This document shows positions 9,940 through 30,094 of a stretch of 64,000 nt of DNA, in pieces. Source of the DNA: Hydractinia symbiolongicarpus (lineage: Eukaryota > Cnidaria > Hydrozoa > Anthoathecata > Hydractiniidae); assembly GCF_029227915.1 (NCBI RefSeq), contig NC_079887.1:15809650-15873649 (forward strand), read 5' to 3'. Each line of letters opens with the position of its first letter. Within the stretch, counting starts at the first letter, position 1. The notes below the pieces were generated by a model, which did no database searches, was not told the origin of the DNA, and was given only the letters and a program-made list of their open reading frames with translations. The position numbers and the translations under genes are program-made.

Positions 9940-12900
9940 TCTTATACCAAACCACAAACAATGTAATGTCCAGCAATAAGAATAAAGCTTTATGCGACTT
10001 GTAAATACTGTAAATTCTTGTGAAAGATTATATAATCTTTTTCAGATTATAAAGTTTCATTCAGTACGTCCGTACACTTCCGTGTTATTTTTGTGTCACT
10101 TCTAAAAGGCGTATAGGCGATAAGTGTGGCAAGTTTGGTAAGGACGCCTCCCCTATATTTCCTGTTTTAGCAATAAATATTGTTTCCTTTTTGCTTAAAG
10201 TAAAAAATACAGTTTCATGAAAATTTTGCATCAGTCTGGCTCTTGTTCATAAATGCCCTCTTCCTGCAATTAAAGCATTGGCTTAGAGACAGTAATTGAA
10301 TAACAACATGTCATTAATTCTGTTTGCAATGAAATATGATTTTTGCTTCTCATTATTCGAATGTTCTCTTTTTCAGATCAGCCGTTACCGACCATCAACA
10401 TTTTCAAAAAAACTGAGCGAGAGAGTATAAGTTTTGAACGCCTAAATATTGAAACATTCAAATGCTAATTGTTGAACTAATGAAATGTTGAACTATATAC
10501 TCAGTGTTTCAGAAGTTATTATGTTCAAATCATAAGTTTTATATAACAAATCTTTTATCGTGGAATTTTTAGATGTTATTTTTTTTTTAAATATTAGTAT
10601 GTGTAAAATCTGTAATTTTAATGTTTTATTTCTTCAGTTGTATTGTATATACATTTTTTTTATAGGATTCTGAAAATTTGGCTAAGTTTTCCTAATTTTT
10701 TAGTAGTTGAGCCTGGAATTTTACAGTATATTTACTGCGTTCAAAAATATTTCCCACGTTGTTTTTTAGAAAAAAAGAGAAAATCGGTAAATTTTCAGCC
10801 TTACCATTGTTCTTATTTTGCTTTTGTTCAACAATTTTCAGCCTTACTGCTGTTCTTATAAAATTGTTCTTATAGAGAAAATAAGTGTATGTAATTTAAA
10901 GGGATCCCAAGGTACTTTTACAAGTTGGACTCATCTAAAAGATTTACATGAGAAATACTAAATGATATATTTACTTTTTGTTAAAACTTCATGTAACTTT
11001 TTAAATATTTATTTTTCTTGTCGCTCGACCGCCATTTTGGTTATCTTCGACCTACTTCTTTGTTAAAAAATTTTATTCTAGCTCCAGTCTTTTTTTAGTG
11101 GCACGTGACCCTGTTACGTATTATTTCGGTAGCCTTTAATTATTACTGACTGCATAGCCAGAACAGGGAGTCGTCTGGTCAAGCATAAACCCTAATTGGA
11201 TCTGGGTAGCTCAAAATGAGCATTAAATACTCTAAGACTCCTCATTTAAGCCATGACCCCTCCTGGAAGTAATAGACAGAGTATATCCAAAGATATTTTT
11301 GGTATGTATAATTCTATAGTCACGTTCATACAGTATGTGAACAAAAGATACGCGCTATTTATTGACTTTAGCTCCTGATCGATGTTACCACAGTGATGTG
11401 TATGGAGAATTTCTCACTTAATTTTTTTCCCGTCTGTGATATTATATTTACTTTTAAAAAGTATAAAATAAATGCTTGTTGTAGTAAACGTCACACACAA
11501 CAACTCGCACAGATCTCACAAGATCAACAAACTCATGAAAAACAAACCTTGTTGTAGTTCTTGTCGAAAATGGGGAAAACATTGACCATATCATACCCGT
11601 CCATTCAGTAGATACATATGTATAGATAAGATGGAGTCATGGAAGTATTGCTATGTTTTCACCGTAAATGCATGGGTCAGCTCCTCCCTTGGAGATAGAG
11701 ACCTTCGGCGTTGTGTGTGGAAGAAGAAAGACTTTGCATGAGCAATGATTAAATTGACGATAAAAATATTGGTAAACATAGGCAGTGGTTGCTCTAGCCA
11801 TCCATGTGGGTACAAAAAACACAGTCCGGAACTCTCAGTGTTATACGGATTTCATAAAGCTTTCGATAAGTAGAGCACACACAATGTACGTATAATGTCC
11901 CAACCTTAAAAATTCAAAGCACGAATGCTTGTTTGTAAAAGCTTCCAAGAAACGGATATTGTCTACCAAGAAAAATCTGAACTCGAAAACTATTTGAACC
12001 AATTTTTAAAGTTAGTAAAAAAAGATGCTTAGAAGAAGTAAAAGTTGCGAAAGAGAGATGATTGGTCGGGAAATATCATGCTCTCTCGCCTTCTTTTTAT
12101 CGGTCGCTGAGAGTTGTATGGCGCGTTATATAACTGAAGGCACTGGTCACACGTCAGATTAACCCTTGAAGAAAATGCATTCCGATTGCATCATAGTTAG
12201 ACCTTTTGACCGACAAAGAATATCTGCGCAAGTTACTTTTATTGAAGCCTTGTATTGCTGGACCACAGATAGGATTAACAAATAATGTCAAGGTATTGGT
12301 AATTCGCACATCACAAGAGGAAAAGTGCACTCCAAAGCAGCTTGGAACACCCCCTCTCGTCCTTGTCCCCCAACCGTGCTAATTCATTGGTCTGAACGTA
12401 AGGGACTATCAAAACAAAAGCAATGTTAACTCTAGCAAGTTCCAGAGAATTGCTTCGGCATGGAAACTCAAATTCGTGCCATAGGGAATTTACGGCAACA
12501 TCAGACCTGTCGGTAACATTTGGCGATTGCAGTGAGTTAACAAAAATATATATCAATTGCTTTCCTCCACGACAGTCTTTCTGCAGATAGAGAACAGAAG
12601 ACGAAGGTATGTCAAGAATTCGATAATAAAAACTAACAGATCTGACACCTACATTTATTTCTTCCTAACCACCTTGAATCACTAAATGCTCTTTGCATTA
12701 CTAAGCAAAAAATATATTGGATTATTGAATGATTAATGATTACGTTGCAATAAAGCCGAGCGGATTAAAGATTATAAGTTCTTAATCTAAGTTGACCAAC
12801 CCTCACCCTCGACAAAAACCTGTCTCACCATGAGATAATGAAAACACATTTCTTTGTACGTCTTGGTAAAACCTTTGGTGCACCCTAATCCGGCAACTAG

Positions 12901-14160
12901 CAAAAAATATTACAGCATTATGATTAGAATCGACAATACCTTTCATATACTATTTGATCTTGTTCGTTTGTTTTATCGGTTCATCGATAATTTTCGTAAC
13001 ATCGCAGTCGCACTGGATAAACCAAGCCACGGGAAAAGTATTGCACCTGTTTAAAAAAAAACAGTTCGTGTTTCGTGTCTCCATACAACGCATCATGTAT
13101 GTCTCTTGCAACATATTTCCAATCCATTCACATTCAACATAGCTGAAACTTCGCTTTTCTACAATAAATACCTTCTCTGACGTGCTCAGCATGCGGTAGC
13201 ATTTTTCACTTTTACTTTGCTTTAGCCCTGGTACACACGGTGTTTGTGCAAAGCTGCTTGTTTGCTTTACTTCCTTATCTCTGCTGTAAAAAGATATCCA
13301 AAGATACTTTTTCTTTATTTTAATTGCGTCGCGTCGTAGGATATATAGCTACCATGTGAGAGCAAAACTTCACTTGTAAACAAATCCTTCAATGGTTCCC
13401 AAACTAGCAATATCGATCTACTTACTCCTTTTTCTTTTCCTGATCCCAGTACAGCAACCTAACCATTTCTTAAAAAGACCTTACAATTTCTGGAAAATTT
13501 CCTCCCAGATTGCAGAAAAAAGTATTATCGTAAAATGCCCCAAAATGTCTCTTAAAGTTTGTTCACAAACTCGTGAACTTCGTTAATATAATGAAATTAC
13601 GGAGGAGCAGTTGCTAATGTGTGGAATTTATGACGTTTATTTCATTCTATGATGTAAAAAACCACTTATAAATATAACTTTAGGGCCTGGGGTTTAAGTT
13701 GGCCATCATTGCTGGGCAGAAAGAAGGGTCGTTGGTAACATTACAATGAGTACTTGCAGCCGTATAACTATGCAAATATTTGATGTCTTAAAAAGAATTG
13801 ATTCCTACGTTACAGAAAACTTATTTATCTGTATGGTTAAACTTATTTGTATGGTTAAACTTTAATGTTTATGTTGAACCAGGTAAGTAACCTTGTTTCT
13901 CTTTTGCCAGTCCAGCATCTAACAGCTTTACTTAGAATACTAGAAAGTAGAAGGCAAAATTTTTACCTTTAATTGCATATTTAGGTGCCACCGTGCTTCC
14001 CAGGACAGAGCATCTAAAACACACCGCAACGACAAAAAGTTGCATTGAAAAACTAACTACATTGGACGTTTCGTACCCATGGTAGGTACGTAACCCTAAA
14101 ACATTGTTCTTACTGCGTAATTAACAGACACAACAACATATTTTAAAATTCTATATTTTC
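9940..14160. other. Long intergenic stretch, no gene recognised
   Basis: AT-rich throughout. The largest frames (12311-12556 minus, 12950-13192 minus, 10643-10861 plus) show no recognisable domain. A short tandem repeat of TGTATGGTTAAACTT lies at about 13831-13862, and a small hairpin (AAAGATTATATAATCTTT) at about 10022. I see no RNA gene. Confidence 0.5.
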
Positions 14161-14178
14161 TTTTTAATAAATACTGTA

Positions 14179-14500
14179 TTATTTTTTAGTATCATCACTT
14201 CCAACATCGTGCCATGACTCTTCTACACCTATGATATTCTGACGAAACGGTTTTATTACAAAGTCGCCGGTCGGAATATCATAGGCGTAGAAGAGCTCTT
14301 GAGGTTGCATCACTTCGTTACTTTTCTCTTCATTAACTGCCCAAACATCCAAGGCTGAATTTTTACATCTTCTCATCAGCATGCTGAGCGATTCTTTAGG
14401 TTAATATCTTTCAAAAATGCCACATAAATGACACTTTCTTGATTTGATGTAACAACGATTTTATAATTCTCTTCAATTAGGAAACACAAGAAAGGTGCGC
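14179..14500 (-). pseudogene. Coding-like fragment downstream of the RING ligase gene
   Basis: The frame 14382 to 14179 reads as plausible protein (DVWAVNEEKSNE, ELFYAYDIPTGDFVIKPF, GVEESWHDVG). Immediately upstream, in another frame, about 14383-14500 also reads protein-like (ENYKIVVTSNQESVIYVAFL, KDINLKN). The two would connect through one frameshift near 14385. A possible ATTAAA polyadenylation hexamer on this strand lies just beyond, near 14168. This could be a gene fragment with a frameshift, an alternative terminal exon, or chance frames within the 3' UTR of the ZNRF3/RNF43-like gene. I do not recognise the family. Confidence 0.3.
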
Positions 14501-14564
14501 AGAAGGATGGTAGGTATCTTCTGTTATCAAAGAAGGTAGTAAAAATTATACAAAAGACTTTTCG

Positions 14565-22843
<8,279 letters not shown>

Positions 22844-22849
22844 TTTCAG

Positions 22850-25735
22850 GTTTTTTGCTTGGCGTGAATAAATACTTTGGCTTCTCAACTTTTTATCTTT
22901 ACTAAAACAACAACAATAAAACGAACATGTACCGTCTACAAAGTCAACTGTGTTTTGTATTGTGTCGTAAAGTCACGTTTATTTTTCACACAAGACTCAT
23001 ACAGACTAAATGGCACACGTAAAAAACGCGGAACCCCTTTGACAAGACGAAAATCGTATTAGGTAACAAAACAGAAATATCAATAAACACGTGACGTCAC
23101 TTGATATCACAAAGCGTTGGCTATTGTCTAGAGGGTTATGCGATGTTTTGTCAAAGGTTAACCGCAATGAAATCGATGCGTTTTTAGTTTTTGAATGCTT
23201 TGAAAGGATTCATTAATCTACATGTAATTATATCTAATTATTTAAATTGGATTCAAATCTTTAAAGAGAGTCATCCTGTGCAGGATGTGTTTATTTAATG
23301 ACAATTTCTTGTCAACAAAGGATGAGGTTATTAAAAATAACAAACTTTAATTTAATACGCATAAAGATATTGTACACTAAAAGGAAAGTTTTGTTAGTGT
23401 AAACAAGGTCTTAAATTGCTAAGGTATGGTCTCTTCTTGCAAAAAAATTAAAATTTATTTAGTCTCGCAATAGCGAAACACTCTTTGTTATAAGAATAAT
23501 TTTAGGACTTTAGGAATCGAGGCTAGACTCAACAATACAGAACAATAAGTTCTTTTCAGCAAATATAAAAATAAGGCTGAATTATTTTATATTTTTTATG
23601 CTTGTTTGGTTTATCTGTTTTTATATAGTTAAGGATAGTAAAGTATATTTTTATTTAAAAAATTATAGTTTTTACCAAACTGTGATATTAAAAAATCATT
23701 TAGAAAACGTCAACCAAAAAGACAGTGTATAAATAACACAAGATAAGCTAGAACGAAAAATAGAAAAGAGTTTTAACTATTATATATACAAAAAAAATTA
23801 TTAGCCACAGCAAAAAAAAGCGAATTGAGTAACCTTCAGAAGTAAATAAAGCTTTAGAGGAAGTCGAACAAATTTTTTTTAAAAAACCCTTTGCCGGGAT
23901 CCTGTTTAAACAAAAACATGTAGAGTTGAAAAAAAACTGATAACTAAAAATTTATTTTTACTAACTTACCAACGGGAAAACCTTTGTAGAAAATAGTAAA
24001 AAATAATCGACTTTCAAAGTTTAAAATCCTGACTTCTTCTTAGAAAACTTTTTTTTTTTTACTAACCTCAACATTTCTAATATTATTAAGAGATGTGTTT
24101 CTTATTCATATCTCGTGTTTTTTAAAAGGAATTTTTTTTTTCATATACATATGATATTTAGCTAAAATTCTACTTTCAAAATACATGCCGATAGACAAAA
24201 GCTTATTCTAACTTTTGATTATTATAATGTAGGTGTTATGTAGAAGAAAAGTTTAGCGCCAACCAATTTAACTTTTGTATTTATATATTTAAAGATGATC
24301 TATGCGATAAAATACGGGGGTTAAACTTACAAGTTTTTTTGAACGGGTGGGATCGAATGAAACATTTCTTTCTCAACTTTTGGCTTATCAAAGTGCTTGT
24401 TCATTCTTATGATACTTGTCTGATTTTTAATACTAGCTACTTTATTTTTATATTTTTATAAGAACGTAACGCATAAATTTTATTGGGACTGGGTATGCTT
24501 ATCTGCTTGCAGACAAGTATTAACTATTGTCAATAATTGTACAAATTATATCCATTTCACGTTACTGAGAAATGCTGAAAGAAAATTAGAGGGAGAAATA
24601 TTGCAACCAAGCTTCTTTATTTAAATCCTGTCTTGTCCTAGTTTCACTAAACCCTTCTTTATAATGAAATTTAGGAAGAAAGGGAAAAAGGCTTCAATTT
24701 ACAATCCTGTTCTCAAGACCACACGGCGTCATGATGTCAGGAAAATTGAAAAATGGCCTGGAGAAAAAGTTTATTAGTTCAGACATTGTTTTTTAATAAT
24801 CCGCCATAGACACTGAAATACAGTCAATTAATTCACGGGTTTTTTCTGCCATATGTAATAATGGTTACAAGCGTAACAAACTTCTCAGCAATGTGTTCTT
24901 ACTCGTTAAACGTTCAAATGTTTTATTCTACAAGAAAAAGTTCCCAGCAAACAAATTTTTTTTCTCGAGTGTGGATGGTGTGTTTTACAAAGTTTTTAGT
25001 TTGTCGACCGAAAAAAACATTCTTGGTTCTCTTTTTGGCTGATAGCTTCCATACTACACGGGCGCTCTGAGGCTCGTGTATTTATAAAATTGCTTTTATA
25101 CAAAAGCGTATATAATCTATAGTTTACACTATTGGCCACCTGTCTTCCCGCCAAAAAATATATTCGTTTAGCCAACCACTAACATATCGAAAAAACATCT
25201 AAATTAGGCTAAAATAATAACAACCAATGAACACAAAAACCAGCCGTTACAAGTTTATCACCCTTTTTATTTTTTTTCTTACCCCCGTTTTTTAGTTCTT
25301 CAGTGTTACCGTCTTTGTTACATTACACTACGCGCTGTGATCCATTTCATGTAGTTTCTTCAACTCGTATTTATTATTTATTATTTTACGAAATTAAATA
25401 TTCTATCAGCAAATTAAATTTATTGTTTTTCACAAAGTAAATTTTAAAAATATTGCATATTGAAAATATTCGGACAAGGTTTATTGAATTTCAATTTAAA
25501 AGTATCTCTTTGCGATTTTTTTGTTTTGTATACTTTCCGCCTTTTAATTTTTTTAACTTATTATGACGTCACTTTAATTGAAAATAAGGCGCGCAAGGCT
25601 TCCTTTGAAGCGCGCTAAATATAACTTCGAAAAATAGGTGTATATTAGCATTGTTTAGAAGAAAATTTTAAAAATTAATTTTTAAATTCTGTTAAAATTA
25701 ATGATTAGTTTTGTCCCTAGGATCTCTTGTGAACC
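22850..25735. other. AT-rich intergenic region upstream of the RING ligase gene
   Basis: Presumably contains the promoter of the minus-strand RING ligase gene, but I cannot define core elements. Long poly-A and poly-T runs are common. No gene or RNA recognised. Confidence 0.45.
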
Positions 25736-25737
25736 TA

Positions 25738-28130
25738 CTTTATTCCATCAAAAATTCGCGGTCATTTTAATTTCGCGGTATTTTTGCCCAAAATCGCATT
25801 TCGCGGCATTTTAAATTCGCGGTTAAAGCCAAAATACACATTTCGCGTCATTTTAATTTCGCGGTCCAAGAGAAAAAGCGAATTTTGCGGCATTTTAATT
25901 TCGCGGTTCAAGAAGAATTAAAAACTAATTTTTAAGTTTTTTTTAAAAAATGCCTTTTTTCACTTATCGTAGACATAAAAAAGACATTGTTTAAAGAGAG
26001 ATTTGCGATTATATTTTCTCAACAAATAACCATTCTCCCGAAAGATTGGCGAATACGTCTGTGACGTTTCGTTGCGGTTCAAAAATCTCGTCATCTTCGT
26101 CATCACTTTTCTCGTCTGATTCACAGGGGTCATAACCATGGAGCTGCTGATCTTTCTCGACATTTCTAGAAAGGGCGTGATGTTGTTTACGCTTTCGGGT
26201 TGAGCCGTCGACATCAAAGGATCGATATCTTGGAAGAAGTCCAATTCTGGTAAGGTGTTATAGCCTTTATGGATCGCTTCTTTTATCCCTGATGCTTTCT
26301 ATTCATTAAAAATCACTTTCTTTCCCTCACTTGTCGTCATATGGTTGTGAAATTCCGTCATCCATTTAGCGTGCAGTGATTTGAGTGTTGTCAGTTGGAG
26401 TTTGACATCGATAGCCTCTAGTTCTTTGCCGTCGTCGATCTGCTGGAATATTTGATCGATATGCCATTCATTGAACATTTTTTTTACAAAATTTCTTGGC
26501 GTACCCATTCATGGTAGATCTAAAACCGGCTGAGTGAATTGAAGACATCGAATATAGCAAGAGCTTCCTGGTTTGGCAAATCTAATCGTTCTCGTTCGCT
26601 CTCGATGTATGGGATCAAAACCTCCTTGATAAATTTTATTGATTTCTGTTCGTTGCTGTAATGTTTTTTGTTGACACTAAGCGGTGGAAATTGGAATCTT
26701 GGCAAAGTTTGGGTGGTTTTCCCTCCGTAGATCAATTGCATTCCAAGAAATTAACCATCCAGCGTGATTGTGAATGTGGCCGTTATAGCACGTTTGTCAT
26801 CACTTCCTTTGATAACAACTTCTTGCTACTCCGTTCAGGTGAAGTGGTGCTGGCAACTGGAACAAATTTGGAAGGGGTTTCGTCGAAATTTAGGATAAGC
26901 GTTTCTGGCATTGATTTATCGGTTACTTTCTTTACGATTGAATGGTTGAAAAGCAGCTGCGTCTCTTTTTTGGCACCAAAGGAAATGGCAAGCTCTACAG
27001 TGGTGGCTTTTCTTCGACTGAACTTCACTCTCTTAATTAATCTTTGTGCCCAGGAGCGTTCATTGATCGAAATCGGCAGTGCTAATCTAGGGTATCGTTT
27101 CATGAATGCTTTTGGAGCAGAGACGGCTACTAATCGTGTGATAACAGCGCCGTGATTAGACGCGGCCCTGATGTATCTTTGGACCATTTCATTAAGTCTT
27201 CTAAGAAGAAGAGGGCATCCTTGTTTTTGTGTTGCTAGAATGAACTTTTTGCCTTTAGACATTGAAAGTTCTTGTCCATACCTCTTTTGAAATCCTCTGA
27301 CCGCGCTTTCGTTTATTTTTGGAAACTTTTGTTTGAACGCTCTCACGCATTTAGCGGAATCATTCTCTCTTGCACATTACCCAATGTTTAATCTATCCTG
27401 CGCTGAGTATGTGACGTACTTTCCACGAAAAGAGCTCTCTTCTGACACCGATGTTTCAGCAACAACAAAATCAATGGTTCCTGAATCAGATTGAAGAGAT
27501 GAAAATTTGATACTTTGCTTATTTATACACTTACTTTGAGATTGATTCATGTCTTACTTCTTTGAGTGCACGATATAACAAAGAAAGGCAGAAAACAGTA
27601 ATTCTAAACCATTTGATGACGCGTTTCAAAGAAAACGGTCGAACTTACGGACATTTGCCAACGGAGATCTCAACGGCAACAAAATATTTGACTGACAGGG
27701 GTGTTTAATTTTTGGTGGTCTTGAAATTCCTTGTAAATTATCGGTTATATTGACCGTTGCAACGAATAAAAACAACATGCTGATCGACAGATGTAAACAA
27801 ATATTACAAGATCTCTATGAAGAACCTGCAGAAGAAGTTATTATAGATTCACTTTTTTTCGACGATTTTGTGGAACTCGGTGATGTGCATTTTGTTTTAA
27901 ATAGCGTATATGGTAGCCAACATGGTGAAAAAAAATAATACTGTTTAAGACCCGAGTTTCTTAGTCTCGGGCACTTGAATTTGGCGGTTTTAAAAACCGG
28001 ATTTTTTTGTGCATAATTTCGCGGTTGAGCTCTGAATGCATTTTTCGCAGCATTTTAATTTCGTGTTTTTTTTTTGTTCCGACCGCGAAACCGCGAAATT
28101 TTCATGCCGGGAAATTTTTATCCAATAAAG
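25738..28130. mobile_element. Pogo-like DNA transposon with TA duplication and TIRs
   Basis: The left end reads TA|CTTTATTCCATCAAAAATTC. The right end, reverse-complemented, reads TA|CTTTATTGGATAAAAATTTC. Both continue into CGG.CAT..AATTTCGCGGT-like sequence, so about 40 bases of imperfect TIR flank the unit, and each side has a TA dinucleotide as expected for Tc1/mariner/pogo integration. TTCGCGG(T/C)ATTTTAATTTCGC-type repeats are clustered in the left terminal 180 bases and appear again on the right. The interior is a broken minus-strand DDE transposase. Length 2393 bp. Confidence 0.75.
25960..27550 (-). pseudogene. Pogo/Tigger-type DDE transposase, inactivated
   Basis: The frame starts near ATG 27550 (MNQSQSKCINK). 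It continues with FRGKYVTYSAQDRLNIG, then TAA at 27377-27379, then NDSAKCVRAFKQKFPKINES and a helix-turn-helix. The first catalytic aspartate is in LILNFDETPSKF (about 26882). The second is in ALAIFDVF (about 26547). Roughly 40 codons are then deleted; the frame is lost around 26510-26535, where only a remnant of the third-acidic-residue segment is readable. It resumes with FNEWHIDQIFQQIDDGKELE and AIDVKLQLTTLKSLHAKW, has a TAG at 26299-26301 and ends with FFQDIDP near 26240. It therefore has at least two nonsense codons and one deletion/frameshift. The family moves DNA by cut and paste at TA sites, and this copy cannot encode an enzyme. Confidence 0.7.
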
Positions 28131-28134
28131 TATT

Positions 28135-29580
28135 TTTTCTTTTTTCTAAATTTTTAGAAAATTTTGGGACTTTCTTATTTCTCACATTATATAGCCTTGG
28201 AATGTTCTTAAAGTCTTCTCGGAATACAAAGAATTATAAATTGATCTTTTTTTCTTTTTCTTTCTTCAGTACAAAGCCATGCATGCTGTCTGAAATCCCA
28301 GTCTGATATTCTGGCAACGCATATTCTTATAAAAAGCAACAAACCAAATCGCTGTGGTTTGTACTTTGGCAGCTATAAAATTAAATTCTTTTTATTAAAA
28401 ATTTTCAATAAACTAAGTTATGCTTTAAGATTAGCTTAATGAGAAAAAAATATTTGGCGATTACGCTAGGATTCACTCAAGTAAAAGTAAAATTACAAAA
28501 ATTTATTTCATTTTGGTTTGGTACCGCCATCTTGAGGGAGAATATTAGTGAAAAAGTTGGTGTACCTTAAGTTGATTGATTTTCGCGAGGTCTAAAAAAT
28601 ACATTTCACGAAGATTAATTTTCCTAAATCTGTCATGTAAAGGTATTTCAAGAACTATTTTAAGGTTTTTTGCGAAGAATTATGTTCACAAATTTAGTAT
28701 TTTTCTGAGATAAAGTAAAAATAGGTTTAATTAAATTTGGTCAATCACAGAGGTTGCCCATTATTTTTACTAACTACAAAAAATGAAAATTCACCGCGAA
28801 AAACTAAATTAAAAACATTCACATCGAAAATTCGTAATAGTTTTTTTAGTTTCGTTAAACCGCAACGCACTACAATAAAAAAATTTTTTTAGGAGTATAA
28901 AGCCCTTTTTAGACTTCGAAATATCGTTAAAAAAGAAAATTTAGGCTCAGATCACTGAAAAAAAAAAGATTGCAATTCTCAGAAGATAAACAAACAGTAC
29001 AGTAAAACTATTCGTTGCAAGTTATAAATATTTTTCGTTCATTAAAAACAGCGAATGAGTATTTTCCACAGTTATTAAAGTCAAACTCTAGTCACCATGG
29101 TTGATTTATATATATAAAAGAAGTGTTTTTAAATCAAGTGAAAGTTTCACCGATACATCGATATCCTAATAGTTAAACTTAAATCCAATTTAGCTTTGCA
29201 ATTTTTATTAAAATTTGCCAATGTGGCTGCTGCAAGGAAAAAACTCAATCAACCAGTCATTAATTGTGTAGTCCGTTGAAGCTTTGGTAATGTTAGTGCC
29301 GCTATAGGTCAGTTCGCCTAGATTATAAGTTAATAAGTAAGCGAGGCAAAAGTCTCAATTAGTCAGTCGTCAAACATTTAATCAAGATTAAAATAGTCAG
29401 ATGACGGGTGTGGTAAAGCCATTAAAAAGGCCACATTGACGGCTGCCGAACGTATTTTGCGCGCGTGTTCAGCATGAAGTAATCTCGGTAGCCAAAATAT
29501 TGCAGGAAAATAAGCTTTTAAAGATAATGTTCAAAGGGTTTTTTCATTACAGATTTATGACTTGATTTACACAAAGTAAC
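28135..29580. other. Intergenic, no gene recognised
   Basis: AT-rich. A scatter of TTTCGCGA and CGCGAAAAAC motifs around 28580-28850 may be the remains of another transposon end. No coding sequence supported. Confidence 0.5.
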
Positions 29581-29582
29581 AT

Positions 29583-29796
29583 TTACTAGTTAGCAATTCT
29601 TTTTGCCTTGCCTAGGGAAAAACAAACATGCGAGAATGCGGATAAAATATATTTGATAAATAACAAAAAAGATAACAAAAATATATCTAATAAACGAACA
29701 AACAAAATAAACAAACAAAACTGCTAACTAGTAAAACCAAAAGTCTCACATGTTTGTTTTTCCCTAGGCAAAGCAAAAAGAACTGCTAACTAGTAA
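29583..29796. repeat. 48-bp inverted repeat next to a Penelope-like fragment
   Basis: Arm 29583-29630 is complementary to 29749-29796 at 46 of 48 positions, separated by 118 bases. The spacer holds (AAAC)n sequence and a partial third copy of one arm's end (AACTGCTAACTAGTAAAACC, about 29719-29738). The right arm lies immediately upstream of a Penelope-like endonuclease fragment. Penelope-like elements often carry such inverted or tandem partial copies. Confidence 0.8.
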
Positions 29797-29811
29797 AAAC
29801 CAAAAGACAAA

Positions 29812-30090
29812 ATAAACCTGGAAGAACAAGGCAATGTTGTTTACAAAATCCCGTGTAAAGATTGTGATGCAGTGTATATAGGCGAAACAAAAAGAAAGTT
29901 TAAGCAACGAGTACAAGAACATATGCGCGCAGTGAGAAACGGAGTTGTGAAGAAAATCATTGACAGAAAATCCAGAACAACAGCCAGGAAGATTAAAGAA
30001 ACCATCAACAGTGTAGAACGTAACAAACACATAAACAGCATGTCGTATCAACTTCCTGAGATTTGGTTACCAGCCCTCCAGAAGAAGTAG
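29812..30090 (+). pseudogene. Penelope-like element GIY-YIG endonuclease fragment
   Basis: The frame reads VVYKIPCKDCDAVYIGETKR then FKQRVQEHMRAVRNG, followed by DRKSRTTARKIKETI, NSVERNKHINSMSYQLPEIW and a stop. The CxxC before VYIGETKR and the following KQR..EH are the signature of the C-terminal GIY-YIG nuclease domain of Penelope-like retroelements. The jump from RAVRNG directly to VVKKIIDRKSR omits the middle of the domain (a stretch usually containing an A.H motif), so there is an internal deletion. The reverse transcriptase is absent. About 200 bases of probable 3' UTR follow (to about 30310). Confidence 0.7.
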
Positions 30091-30094
30091 TTCT

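Noticed and set aside
26661-27155. 164-residue plus-strand ORF
   Set aside because: Shadow of the pogo-like transposase on the other strand.
29764-30051. Minus-strand hydrophobic ORFs (FVTFYTVDGFFNL-type)
   Set aside because: Antisense of the Penelope-like nuclease fragment.
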